Source: an uncultured Clostridia bacterium | GTDB lineage: Bacteria; Bacillota; Clostridia; Lachnospirales; CAG-274 | NCBI GenBank assembly: GCA_947630725.1 | Contig: CANRIS010000014.1 | Span: 1 to 64,000, forward strand | Reading direction: 5' to 3' | Length of the DNA: 64,000 bases | Shown: one piece after another, positions 1 to 9,400 of the stretch | Position numbering within the stretch: position 1 is the stretch's first letter | Layout of the letters: each line of letters begins with the position of its first letter | Position numbers and translations under genes: made by a program | The notes under the pieces: model-generated | Databases searched by the model: none | What the model saw: the letters and a program-made list of their open reading frames with translations, nothing else | What the model was told of the DNA's origin: nothing

Positions 1-1628
1 ACGGTCTTTGCTCCGCTGCCGTCATAGGACGTGTTTGTTCCGTTTACGTTAAGGGTCAGAGAATAAGGATTTTTCAGGCTTGAATATGTTGTATTGGGAG
101 GGACTTGCCACGAACCGTCCTCTCTCAGGTATCTTGTTTCCTGATACACTGCCGGTCTCGGAGGAACCAATCCCTGCAATTTTCCTACATATATTTCATA
201 GGTGGTATCCGTATCTGTAGGAGTTGCCCATTTTCCATCACCTCTGAGATAAGCCGATGTGCTTGTTGATTTCGGCACAAGCCCGTTGGCCGATGTTGAA
301 AATACAGCCGTTGTGGTAGCGTTCACGCCTGCATCGCCCTTTGGCCCCTGCGGTCCTGTCGCTCCTTGCGCTCCTCTTGGTATGGTAAAGTTAAACTTTG
401 CGGCGTTCGCCGTTCCAACATTGGTAACAGAAGCATTTGTCCCTGCCGCTCCCGTTGTTACAGTCCCGATTGCTATTGTTGCTGCCGCTCCTGCCGCTCC
501 CGTTTCTCCCTTGTCTCCTTTTGCACCTTGTAAGCCTGTCGCTCCCTGCGCTCCTTGTGCGCCTCTGTCGCCCTGCGCTCCTTTGTCTCCCTTATCGCCT
601 TTCGATACAAGCAAAGTCCAATTTGAGCCGTCCCAAGCCGAACCCGATGTATGACCTGTCTTGCAGGCGTAGGCCGAACCGTTGTATGTAACAACGTCAA
701 TATATGTACTGTCGCATACATAGGGGGTACTTGCTGTCCATGCGCCTTTATTTCTTATGGATGTTCCCGTGGCTCCCTTGTCTCCTTTCGCTCCGGTGTC
801 TCCTTTGACTCCTTGCGAACCTGTTTCACCTTTTGCTCCTGCCGCGCCTGTTGCTCCTCTTGGTATGGTAAAGTTAAGCTTTGCGGCGTTTGCCGTTCCT
901 GCATTGGTAACAGAAGCATTTGTTCCTGCCGCTCCCGTTGTGACGGTTCCGATTGATATTGTTGCTGCCGTTCCTGCCGCTCCCGTTTCTCCCTTGTCTC
1001 CTTTTGCACCTTGTAAGCCTGTTGCTCCCTGCACTCCTTGTGCGCCTCTGTCGCCCTGCGCTCCTTTGTCTCCCTTATCGCCTTTCGATACAAGCAAAGT
1101 CCAATTTGAGCTGTCCCAAGCCGTACCCGACGTATGGCCTGTCTTGCAGGCGTAGGCAGAACCGCCATAAGTTACTACATCAATATATGAGCTGTCGCAT
1201 ACATAAGGGGTACTTGCTGTCCATGCGCCTTTGTTTCTTATGGACGTTCCCGTGGCTCCCTTATTGCCTTTGGCTCCTGCTGCACCCTGAGCTCCCGTTG
1301 CTCCTGCGGCTCCCGTTTCACCTTTGTCGCCTTTTGCGCCCTTAAGTCCCGAAAATGCAAAATCGAAAACCTTCTTGCTGTCGGTCTCGGACTCCGTGAC
1401 CTTGACACTCGGCGTACCCGTACCGCTGTCAACGCTTACATTGGCCGTTATGGTTTTGTTAAGCTTTGTCCTGACAGTCGTATTAAGCTTTTCCTCTGTC
1501 ACCGAACCATCAGGGTGATCCAAAACAGCATTATTGTTGTGTTTCTGAATGGCCTTTGTAATAAGAGCCTTGACCTCTCTGCTTATATAACTCAAGCTCT
1601 CTTTTGTTATATGGTATATTTTTCCCAT
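1..1628 (-). CDS. Collagen-like phage tail fibre protein, partial (C-terminus off the left edge)
   Basis: The frame is open from ATG at 1628 to the edge (542 codons) behind an AAAGGGTG ribosome site. The first ~95 residues look like a fibre N-terminus (MGKIYHITKESL) with a T-V-R-T-K-L-N-K-type repeat. Then come several Gly-X-Y blocks (GAKGDKGETG, GDKGAQGDRG). Between the blocks is a module with STPYVCDSSYIDVVTYGGSA-like sequence that ends in NWTLLVSKGDKG. This module occurs twice with a period of about 483 bp (161 codons), and the DNA copies are nearly identical. The role is presumably receptor binding or surface adhesion by a trimeric fibre. Family knowledge supports the collagen-like assignment; the host receptor is unknown. 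Confidence 0.85.
   Translation of the reverse strand, partial: MGKIYHITKESLSYISREVKALITKAIQKHNNNAVLDHPDGSVTEEKLNTTVRTKLNKTITANVSVDSGTGTPSVKVTESETDSKKVFDFAFSGLKGAKGDKGETGAAGATGAQGAAGAKGNKGATGTSIRNKGAWTASTPYVCDSSYIDVVTYGGSAYACKTGHTSGTAWDSSNWTLLVSKGDKGDKGAQGDRGAQGVQGATGLQGAKGDKGETGAAGTAATISIGTVTTGAAGTNASVTNAGTANAAKLNFTIPRGATGAAGAKGETGSQGVKGDTGAKGDKGATGTSIRNKGAWTASTPYVCDSTYIDVVTYNGSAYACKTGHTSGSAWDGSNWTLLVSKGDKGDKGAQGDRGAQGAQGATGLQGAKGDKGETGAAGAAATIAIGTVTTGAAGTNASVTNVGTANAAKFNFTIPRGAQGATGPQGPKGDAGVNATTTAVFSTSANGLVPKSTSTSAYLRGDGKWATPTDTDTTYEIYVGKLQGLVPPRPAVYQETRYLREDGSWQVPPNTTYSSLKNPYSLTLNVNGTNTSYDGSGAKT
263..1330 (-). repeat. Tandem ~483-bp duplication inside the collagen-like fibre gene
   Basis: The segment with CCTCTTGGTATGGTAAAGTT starts at 373 and recurs at 856, and flanking Gly-X-Y blocks and the carbohydrate-binding-like module recur with the same spacing. 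A partial third unit begins near 1240. The copies differ by scattered single bases, mostly at third codon positions, and the reading frame is kept because the period is a multiple of three. Confidence 0.85.
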
Positions 1629-1647
1629 AATAAATCACCCTTTGAAA

Positions 1648-2367
1648 TTAAACTTCTGCAAACGCTGCAATAATATCTGCCTCCGTTATCTCCTCAAAAT
1701 CATTGGCAGTCAGCTTCTTGTCAAGCTCTGTCTTTACGGCCTTGTTCTGTACGGGATTTTCTGAATCGAGGCTTAAGCTTTCATCTACCGTTGTCCTGTT
1801 TGCTCCGTCCTCTATGCCGCCAAGCTTCTTAGCCATTTCCGCAGTCATAGCGCCGGGGCTGCTCTCCGTTGCCGCTGCCAGCTCCAATCCCGCTGTCCCT
1901 GCCGAAAGACCGTTTGCCTTTGCCGAATTGATCTTAACGGCAATGCTTGACCCCGTTATCTCAATACCGTTTCCTGCGGTATACGCCGTTATCATATCCT
2001 TTACGGCTATATATACATGGCTTGCCGTGCCTCCGCCATCGGAAGTGTTTATAACAAGGTCGATGTACTTGTCTCCCACGGCAAGACCCGTTGTAGGCTG
2101 ATTTTCTACACTGCATTCTCCTACTGATGCACTCTTGACAAAATAGTCCTTCGGTATGTCGATATCAACGCCGACCGCTGTTCCGCCTTTTGTAAGCTGA
2201 TAGCTTGCAATATAGCCGCTGTTCGCCGTCTGCTTTTTGACTATGCTGTATTCCTTTACATCGTCCTTTTTGGCATATCCCGCCTCCAACTGCTTTTTGA
2301 GATAACCATCGTACACCTTAAGATCGTTAAGTCTCTGTTTTTTGATCGTTTCCGCATTAGTTGACAT
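1648..2367 (-). CDS. Phage tail or baseplate-associated protein, 239 aa
   Basis: The protein begins MSTNAETIKKQRLNDLKVYD and has a helical N-terminus, a middle beta-rich part (residues ~60-140), and a C-terminal segment with EITEADIIAAFAEV. The same kind of ending (EAITEDDIKQAFEKEG) occurs in the 133-residue protein at 4717-5118, which suggests a shared attachment peptide in this fibre operon. An AAGGAGG-type site precedes the ATG. Its place between two fibre genes argues for a structural role. I cannot assign a specific family. Confidence 0.75.
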   Translation of the reverse strand: MSTNAETIKKQRLNDLKVYDGYLKKQLEAGYAKKDDVKEYSIVKKQTANSGYIASYQLTKGGTAVGVDIDIPKDYFVKSASVGECSVENQPTTGLAVGDKYIDLVINTSDGGGTASHVYIAVKDMITAYTAGNGIEITGSSIAVKINSAKANGLSAGTAGLELAAATESSPGAMTAEMAKKLGGIEDGANRTTVDESLSLDSENPVQNKAVKTELDKKLTANDFEEITEADIIAAFAEV

Positions 2368-2449
2368 AATGTGACTCCTCCTTAAAAAATTATTTAATTA
2401 TATTAGGTACATCAAAAAAGCGCTCCGAAAATAAATCTTTTCAAAGCGC

Positions 2450-2478
2450 TTGACGAATTTAAGAATCTATGCTATTAT
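2450..2478 (+). promoter_or_regulatory. Promoter for the putative antisense RNA
   Basis: TTGACG (2450-2455) and TATTAT (2473-2478) are separated by 17 bp. Transcription would start near 2485 and run rightward, against the fibre genes and into the 3' end of the small toxin ORF. Confidence 0.6.
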
Positions 2479-2484
2479 TAAACC

Positions 2485-2582
2485 ACAAGAGGGAACGCCG
2501 TAGCAGTTACTGCTTCGCCCATTAATAGGTTACTTTTTATATAACCGCCCGGGTTTGACAGCTAAGGGCGGTTATTTATTTG
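2485..2582 (+). ncRNA. Candidate antisense RNA of a type I toxin-antitoxin locus
   Basis: No ORF is apparent. The stretch starts behind a good promoter and ends in an intrinsic terminator, where ATAACCGCCC (2541-2550) pairs with GGGCGGTTAT (about 2566-2575) ahead of a T-rich run. The RNA of about 100 nt would overlap the stop codon and 3' untranslated part of the opposite toxin mRNA (2572-2637). That matches the layout of TxpA/RatA-like pairs. Function is inferred from layout alone. Confidence 0.5.
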
Positions 2583-2637
2583 CAGAAATGATAAGGAACA
2601 CCAGAATAAGTATAAGTACCAATTCAAAATATCCCAT
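2572..2637 (-). CDS. Candidate type I toxin: 21-residue hydrophobic membrane peptide
   Basis: The peptide starts MGYFELVLIL, continues with a run of I, L, V and F, and ends SANK: one membrane-spanning helix with a short polar tail. That is the build of small holin-like toxins of Firmicutes prophages. The ribosome site GGAGGTG is near perfect with 8-nt spacing but lies in a CCTCC-GAAA-GGAGG hairpin (2646-2659), so translation should be restrained. The mRNA has its own promoter at 2829-2857 and a leader of about 180 nt full of hairpins, and an antisense RNA candidate covers its 3' end. It could also be an untranslated fragment, but the combined signals argue against that. Confidence 0.55.
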   Translation of the reverse strand: MGYFELVLILILVFLIISANK

Positions 2638-2645
2638 ATTACACA

Positions 2646-2659
2646 CCTCCTTTCGGAGG
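2646..2659 (-). promoter_or_regulatory. Hairpin that sequesters the toxin ribosome binding site
   Basis: On the minus strand CCTCC-GAAA-GGAGG is a perfect 5-bp stem closed by a GNRA tetraloop, and its 3' arm is the Shine-Dalgarno sequence of the small peptide at 2572-2637. Confidence 0.6.
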
Positions 2660-2728
2660 CTTCCGCAGTAACCGCCTTTTGCCGGCGTTCCCTTCGGCAT
2701 ATTTGCCTATGGCAAACGCCTTCAGCAT

Positions 2729-2812
2729 GTTTGCCTTCGGCAAACACCGCCCTTTCGCATCAAAAATCTTCTATTTTTAATGCTTTCGGGCAGCCCGATT
2801 TCTTTCGGGTGC
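2729..2812 (-). repeat. Structured repeat element, copy 1 (leader of the toxin mRNA)
   Basis: On the minus strand three hairpins follow one another: CCCGAAAGAAATCGGG, then a long one opening GCCCGAAAGCAT and closing ATGCGAAAGGGC, then GTTTGCCGAAGGCAAAC. A second copy lies at 12432-12514. Arms change together between copies, which points to a selected structure. Confidence 0.7.
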
Positions 2813-2828
2813 TACTTGCTTATCAACA

Positions 2829-2857
2829 ATTTTACATTATTTCTTTTATTTCGTCAA
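2829..2857 (-). promoter_or_regulatory. Promoter of the putative toxin mRNA
   Basis: On the minus strand TTGACG (2857-2852) and TAAAAT (2834-2829) are separated by exactly 17 bp. The predicted start near 2822 lies about 185 nt before the small ORF, so the structured element is transcribed as its leader. Confidence 0.6.
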
Positions 2858-2867
2858 GCGTTTATAT

Positions 2868-4709
2868 TTACGCCTTTGTTTTTATACTGTATACACAGTG
2901 TCCGTTTATCGTCAGAGAGGCTTCAAGCTCCTCTATCGTTCCCGATATGACTCCTTCCGGGGTTTTTGAGCCCTGCGGCAGCTGTGCCTCTAAATCCATG
3001 TTTATCTGTTTTCCGTTGTCCTTTTCTTCCACCGTAAAGGTATGCTCTTTGGAACCGCTCCAACTTCCCTCCTCGGATGACTCTCCCTGCTCCCTTGAAA
3101 CATTGGCAGAAACTCTTGCAGTTTCACCGAGACAACTTATAGAGGCATCGCCCCACAGATTATAACCTTCCTCGGGAGCTATCTCATTGTCGCCGCCGTT
3201 TCCCGTGGCAATACAGTAGCTTATATAAAGTTTTATACTGTCGCCTGTCTTTACCTTAAAGCTTTCGCTTGTGTATTCCTTGTTTACGGCCTCTGCGGAA
3301 TAAGGCTTGCAGGTCTCCTCCGATACGGAGAATACATTGTTATAGTCTCTTGTGTCGTCAGCCTCATTTGACCTCCACTGCGCCGTAAAAGTCACGTCAC
3401 TGTTTACTATGTATGTCGTATCTGCTTCGTAGGTTTCTTTGTCTACACTGCAAAGCCAGCCTAAAAAGCTTGCTCCGTCTCTCTCGGGAGCGGATTTCAG
3501 CGTTATTTCCGTTCCCTTTTTTACCCGTGAGCTTGTGGCGCTCACGCCTTCGCCGTCATATGATACACTGCACATAACTGCCGAACCATCAAGCTCATTG
3601 ATACGTTTTTCCAAAGCGTCTAATCTTGATGTCAGACTGTAAATCCCTCCACTTGTAATAAGGTCTGTGCTGTCGGGAACAATATTACTTGTATATGACT
3701 TGACTGCAGCGGAACCCAGACCGAGGTTTATCCTTGCGTCTGTGGCAGACACAGCCCCCGTACCGCCTTTTTCAATAGGAAGTGTTCCCGTTGCCAGACT
3801 CAGATCAAAAGCGCCGACATTCGTATAAGAAAGCATCACGTTTTTAAGAGCTGTTATGTAAGAATCCACAGGCACAAAAGTTTTGCATACATCGCCGACC
3901 CTTGTAAACCCACTGTCACGAATAGTAAACTTAATTCTGAGTATTTTATCCGTTTCGTCTGTTACCAATCCTACTTGGGGATAAAAAGTATAGGAATCAT
4001 CGGTGCTTATCTTTACATATTCAGGAGCAGAATGTGTCCTTTCTTTTAAGCCAAAAAGATTAAAGGATACCTGCCCGTCAAAATATAACCGTTGGAAAAA
4101 CGCATAGGTCATGGTGGAAGTAAATTCGGCCGTTACATATGACTGACCCTCATCGGGAGCCTCTTCACTTATATACCTATACTCTGTACATCTCATCTCA
4201 ACAGGTATATTGATAACCTCCTGAATTGACTTTATATCAGCTGCATTCTGTTTTATACTTGCATTCATTTCCGAGGCCGATCCTTTGTGACTTGTTATCC
4301 ATTCGGCGATCTCCTTAAGAGTGTTAAGATCCTCGGGAGCGTTCGCTACCACCTCGGCTATCCTGTCGGTAACGGTCTTTTCAACGCTTCCCTCACCGTC
4401 TCCCTTCAGAACGTCTATGTCCGCTCTGTTTTCTTCGGCCTGCTCCTGCACAAAACCCAGCTCGTTACTTAAGCTTGTCAGGTTGAGGTTAATATAATCC
4501 TGACCGCTTTCAAGCCTCTTTATATAGTACTCGGCATCATCACATCTTCCCTCAAGCGCCGTTATGCCGCTCTCGGCTTTATCGCATCTGACGGCCAGAT
4601 CTTCTGCCGCCGTTCTTGCGGACACATCGGCCAGCGCATGACTTACTCCCGATCCGTCCCTTATATACTCCGCTTCGCCCTCCACAGGCTTTACATATTC
4701 ATATTTCAT
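2868..4709 (-). CDS. Phage tail fibre / baseplate appendage protein, 613 aa
   Basis: The start MKYEYVKPVE at 4709 is chosen for the GGGGTGAC site just before it. Residues ~30-120 are coiled coil and resemble fibre shafts. Near residues 310-350 a conserved fibre segment reads LPIEKGGTGAVSATDARINLGLG-like, known from many tail fibres. Around residues 390-450 there is an InlB/Listeria-Bacteroides-type repeat (DGASFLGW and VTFTAQW). The C-terminal ~150 residues form a separate beta-rich domain. Likely role: host-surface contact. The gene lies directly downstream of the 133-residue protein gene (7-bp gap). Confidence 0.8.
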   Translation of the reverse strand: MKYEYVKPVEGEAEYIRDGSGVSHALADVSARTAAEDLAVRCDKAESGITALEGRCDDAEYYIKRLESGQDYINLNLTSLSNELGFVQEQAEENRADIDVLKGDGEGSVEKTVTDRIAEVVANAPEDLNTLKEIAEWITSHKGSASEMNASIKQNAADIKSIQEVINIPVEMRCTEYRYISEEAPDEGQSYVTAEFTSTMTYAFFQRLYFDGQVSFNLFGLKERTHSAPEYVKISTDDSYTFYPQVGLVTDETDKILRIKFTIRDSGFTRVGDVCKTFVPVDSYITALKNVMLSYTNVGAFDLSLATGTLPIEKGGTGAVSATDARINLGLGSAAVKSYTSNIVPDSTDLITSGGIYSLTSRLDALEKRINELDGSAVMCSVSYDGEGVSATSSRVKKGTEITLKSAPERDGASFLGWLCSVDKETYEADTTYIVNSDVTFTAQWRSNEADDTRDYNNVFSVSEETCKPYSAEAVNKEYTSESFKVKTGDSIKLYISYCIATGNGGDNEIAPEEGYNLWGDASISCLGETARVSANVSREQGESSEEGSWSGSKEHTFTVEEKDNGKQINMDLEAQLPQGSKTPEGVISGTIEELEASLTINGHCVYSIKTKA

Positions 4710-4716
4710 ACAACCG

Positions 4717-5118
4717 TCACCCCTCTTTCTCAAAAGCCTGCTTTATATCGTCCTCCGTTATGGCCTCATAGCTTTCTGCCACCTTTGCGACAACGCTGTC
4801 ATAATCGGGACTTATCCGTCCGTCACCCTCAGAGCTTATACCCTCACCTATAATAACACCTCCAAGCCTGCTTTTCGTAGCCACGGGCAGAATATAGCCC
4901 TCTCCGCCGCCGGAAGAACCACCGCCGGAAGATCCGCCGCCCAAAGTCCCGCCGCCCGAAAGACTCAATGTTTTTGTCTCCCCCTCATACACGATCCCTC
5001 TCCCCGAAACCTCGGTCAGAGCCTCGTCTATAATGTCCGCATTGGCGTTGAAGTCGTCTACATCGTAATAGTCCTCCTGAAAGGGTTTACGGAGTTTCAG
5101 ATTCGTTGAATAGTCCAT
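4717..5118 (-). CDS. Small phage structural protein with Gly-rich linker, 133 aa
   Basis: The start MDYSTNLKLRKPFQEDYYD at 5118 follows AGGAGAGAAAG and overlaps the portal gene 3' end by 32 bp. Residues 1-45 resemble an N-terminal segment common in Firmicutes tail appendage proteins (DVDDFNANADIID). A Gly/Ser linker (GGGSSGGGSSGGG) follows, then a short C-terminal motif ending EAITEDDIKQAFEKEG that is also seen in the protein at 1648-2367. Probably an adaptor between virion body and fibre; inferred from position and composition. Confidence 0.7.
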   Translation of the reverse strand: MDYSTNLKLRKPFQEDYYDVDDFNANADIIDEALTEVSGRGIVYEGETKTLSLSGGGTLGGGSSGGGSSGGGEGYILPVATKSRLGGVIIGEGISSEGDGRISPDYDSVVAKVAESYEAITEDDIKQAFEKEG

Positions 5119-6403
5119 TTGTCTCTTTCTCTCCTTTCTCGTCGGTATCAACAAGTGAAGTTACACCCGATGTACTTATGAGCTTGCCTTCCGTTATGTC
5201 ATAGGTAGCATTTGTGTTTGGCGTATATATTACCTTCTTTATTGGGTCTATGAATACAGACGCAAGGTCAAGTCTCAGCCAGTTGAAGTCAAGAGGCGGC
5301 AGCCCTATATTGTTTCTCGCCTCGTCTATCTGTATGATATTGCTTTCAACGCCTATCTTATATGCCTCCAACTGGTGCTTAAGATCGCCGTTTTCAAGCT
5401 CGCTTGCGTCCGCCCGCCAAAAAAGCCCATCTCTTTTTTCTCTCTCCAAAAGCATACTGTCGTTAAGCCCTGCGACAATTTCATTTGCAACGGGCATAAT
5501 ACAGGTCTTTATCCACCCCCTGAACTCGTCCTCGTTTGCAGTGTTGTTTTTTATGTTTTCGGGTACTCCCAAAATTTCTCCCACATCTGCGCTTATGGTG
5601 TCATAAAGCTCTGCAAGCTGCAGCTCTACGGCCGAATCGGCGGCAGGCTGAAACTTAAGTCCCTTGTTAAGCAGAAGTATTCTCGTCTGCACGTCCTCAT
5701 AGAGCGTTCTGAAGTCCTTTTTAAGCTTATCGAAAATGTCTTTTCTTATGACCCCATCGGTTTCTATAAAGCCCTTTTTCATTCCGCCTGAGCTTAAGCT
5801 TACCGAAAGCATCTTAAGCATTGCCGCGACTATTCTCGCTACAAGAGCATTTTCCTTACAAAGCCCTCTCCCATGAACGCCGTCCTCCGAGGATCTCACT
5901 ATTCTTATAAAGTCTCTCGCTTCATACGTTCTTTCCTGCACATAATATATAACATCCTTATATATCACATCGCTGCCCATCTGCGCCCCCACATGGGACG
6001 AATGCACAAACTTAAGCCCCTTTACTCTGTTTCCCTGTCTGTCTATGTATATATAGCCGTTGCCGTTTAACAGATAGTCCCTTATAAATGCCTTTTTCAT
6101 GGCAAAGCCCGTCATAAGATCCCCGGTATCGCTGTTGAACATGGCCGTTCTGCTGTCCCCCGTTTCCTCTATCCTTCCGTCATTGTTTCTTTTATACAGC
6201 TTATATTGTATGCTTGCGCACAAATCGGTTATAAGATTTACGGCTGAGGCCACAGCGGGGATTTTCATAGCCATATCCTCCGTTACAAGCCCTTCGTCCA
6301 TTACGGCCGAAAGCAGCTCGCTTGATGTTATTATATTCATTCTTTCGGGCGGCCTTTTTTCGCTTCTGTCCTCTTTGCCAAAAAACATATTCTTAAGTCC
6401 CAT
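5087..6403 (-). CDS. Phage portal protein (HK97 family), 438 aa
   Basis: Forms the dodecameric head vertex through which DNA is packaged. Start MGLKNMFFGKEDRSEK at 6403 follows AAGGGGTG; an upstream in-frame start at 6442 has no ribosome site. Portal-typical segments include a DYLLNGNGYIYIDRQGN stretch near residue 115, an ILGVPENI stretch near residue 270, and the C-terminal clip region. The position is odd: it lies downstream of the tape measure gene and far from the capsid gene, whereas it normally sits between terminase and protease. Confidence 0.9.
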   Translation of the reverse strand: MGLKNMFFGKEDRSEKRPPERMNIITSSELLSAVMDEGLVTEDMAMKIPAVASAVNLITDLCASIQYKLYKRNNDGRIEETGDSRTAMFNSDTGDLMTGFAMKKAFIRDYLLNGNGYIYIDRQGNRVKGLKFVHSSHVGAQMGSDVIYKDVIYYVQERTYEARDFIRIVRSSEDGVHGRGLCKENALVARIVAAMLKMLSVSLSSGGMKKGFIETDGVIRKDIFDKLKKDFRTLYEDVQTRILLLNKGLKFQPAADSAVELQLAELYDTISADVGEILGVPENIKNNTANEDEFRGWIKTCIMPVANEIVAGLNDSMLLEREKRDGLFWRADASELENGDLKHQLEAYKIGVESNIIQIDEARNNIGLPPLDFNWLRLDLASVFIDPIKKVIYTPNTNATYDITEGKLISTSGVTSLVDTDEKGEKETNGLFNESETP

Positions 6404-6422
6404 TATCGAACACCCCTTGACG

Positions 6423-9400
6423 TCACAAACAGGTCTCCGCAAGTCTGTTTGCTATCCTTTCGCCTATATTGTATATATACCTCTCGTCCTCGCCGTACAT
6501 ATTTTCTATATTCACGATCACGGTTATGCCTTTTCCTCCGCCTCCCTCGGCTATCTGCCTTGACTTATCGGCAGGGATTATACGGCTGCCTCTCGGCAGA
6601 TCCACTATCTCTCCGCCGTTTTCGTTTATATGTGTATATCCGCCGCTGAAATAATTTGTTCCCAGAGCGTTGTGTCCCGGCTGTTCGGGCCCCATTATGT
6701 GATCTTCATCATCGCCGTTTCCACCGTTCAGCTTTACGTTCCAATTTATATTTGTATTGAAAGAACCGCTCAGGGCTTCATTTATATTGCCGTTTACTTC
6801 GCCTATCCGCCCCACTATATCTGTTTCATATTCATCAAGTGTAGTCAGTATATCGTCCTTCGACAGCCCTAAATATTTTGCAAAACTGTCTGCATAATCG
6901 GTTATTGCGTCCTCTGTCGTTCTTGCTCCGGCATCATAAGCATCTCCGACCACCACAGTCATCGCATCTACCGCCGCGCTTGTTTCGTCTCCGCCGCCGC
7001 TTAGCATTTTTATTATATTGTTTCTGAAGTCAATCTGCGATTTCAGCTCCTCGTTGTCCTCTCCCAGATATTTTGTATACTCCTGAGATCTGTTCATAAA
7101 GTCCGAAAGCGTGTCGTAATATTCCAGAAAGTTTTCCTTTGTTGCCTTTGGTACTCCGCTCCACGCTCCTGCGCTTTCCGCAGCAGCAGCCATAACAGCC
7201 TCTTTCATTATCTCGGGGTGAAAATGTCCCTTAAAGGCTGCCGCTTCTTTGGGATTATCTCCGTTTACCTCTCCCAAATCTCCGAACTGAGCCTCATATT
7301 CGGCTCTTGACGTAGGATTATAAATATAGTCGTTTATCATATCTTCATAGTTTTTTATGGCCGTATCTTTTATACTGCCGCTTAAACTGCCTGACAAACT
7401 GTTCTTTACTTCGGGAAAGTATGAAAAAAGCTGATCGATTGCTATTTTTTCGGCTTTTCCGTAAATCTCTGCTATATTTTTATTGGAGTTTTCTATTATT
7501 GCCTTTCTGTCCGATTCAAGCTGTGCATCCGCAGCAGTCTTTCCCTGACTTTCCAAAACCTCGTCATATCTTATATATGCGGCTGCAAGTCCTGTCTGTC
7601 TTGCGTCCTCCTGCGCTTTGACATTCTCGTTGGTTACGGTTTCAAGCTCGGCCATAAAATCGCCAAAAGTCTTTTCGCTTAAACCGCTTTTTGAATATTT
7701 GAGCTGAAGACTGTCCATTTTGGCTCTGCTTTCGGCATTATTTATCTTCTCGTTGAGACTGTCCATTTTTGACAGATAATCGTCTATTATTCTCTGTACC
7801 GTGTCATTGTCCCAACTGTTCTTATATGCGTCCTCGATAGCCTTTTTCAGATTTTCCCCGTACTCCTCGGCTTTTTCTATAAGTCCCTTTCCAAAGTTAT
7901 CAAAGGCATTGTTTATGTTGCTTGCTTTCGTTCCGTCGGTTTCCGTATCCGTTTCTCCAAAGGTCATCTTAAGAGCCGCTTTTACGGTTATTTTTCTTTG
8001 GGCTATAACGTCCTCAAGATTTTTGGCGTATTCCTCGGCTGCCGAAATTATGCTGTTTTTCCTTTCCTCATTAAGCCCTTTTGCGCTTATGAGAAAGCTT
8101 GCCTTTACAAAAACATCTTTTCCGCCCGAAAGCTCGTTATATGCGTTTTCATACTCCTCTATCGACATTCTGAAACTGTCCACTTCTGCCTGAGCTTTTT
8201 GTCCAAAGGCATCTTTTACCGCTTTTTCAAGCTCCTTTGCCGACATTGTAATATCCCCGAATCTCTTCTCGATATCGGCTTTTTTAACATATTGATGGTA
8301 CTTATATACGGCAGTGCCTACAACACCAATGGCTGCTGCGCCTGCCAACAGTGCGCCTACGGGAGCAACGGCGCCTATGGCTGCGCCCCACTTTGAAACC
8401 GTAGGCAAAACATCGGCCGCCGTTTTCTTTGTCCCCATCATAGTCATCTGCCATGCTATGTTGGCGGCTTTTGCACTCTGAGCCGCTGTCGCAAACTTGT
8501 TTACGGTCTGATATGCGCTTACAAGTCCCGTTCCTACGCGAAAAGCTCCCATAGCCCCATAAAGACCTACAAGAGAGGGTACTATTTTGTCTATGTTTTC
8601 GGCCATAAAGCCTACTGCATTTCCGCCCTTTTCCAGAAGGTTAAAAAATCCCTCCGCCGCTCCCGGCAGTCTGTCGGACAGCCACTCTTCCAACTCGGGC
8701 AGATAGTCTCTTACCCTGCCCAAAAACTCAACGGCATAGGGCGCAAGCTCCTCTCCCACATTGACCTTAAAGTTATACCATGATGCCGACATCTCGTCCA
8801 CAGCTCCGGCATAGCCCGACCCCATACTTTCTACAAACCTGTCGGCGGCTCCCTCGGATTGTTCAATAGCGGTAGTTATTTTCTCAAAATTGGTAACGCC
8901 GCCCTCTCCTGCCTCCGAAAAAGCGTCAATCAAAGTTATAAGCTGAGACGAAAATCTTCCGCCTATCTGAGAAAGAGCCTTGTTCCTCTCCTCCTGAGTG
9001 AGACCCTTTGACTTTTCATAAAGCTCAGTAAATATATCGCTTATGTCCTTCAGGTTTCCCTTCTCGTTATACAGCGACATTCCCAGAGAGGCAAAGCCTT
9101 TTTCCGTCTCTCCCGTATTCTTTAAGAAACGATTGAATATATTGTTGAGTACGGTTCCCGCTTGTGTGTCCTTTATGCCTACATTTGCCAAAATACCTAC
9201 AAGAGCCGACACATCTCCCACAACGTCCATTATGTCAGCGCCGCTCATATCGGCATACATATTCATATACAGAGCGCCTGTCTTTTTGAGAGCGTTCTGC
9301 AGCTGCAGCATATCCGTGTTTGATGACGACTGTACCGCCGTTGCCATATCCACATATTGGGCTGCCTTTTCGGAGCCAAGCCCCAGAGCCGACATACTGT

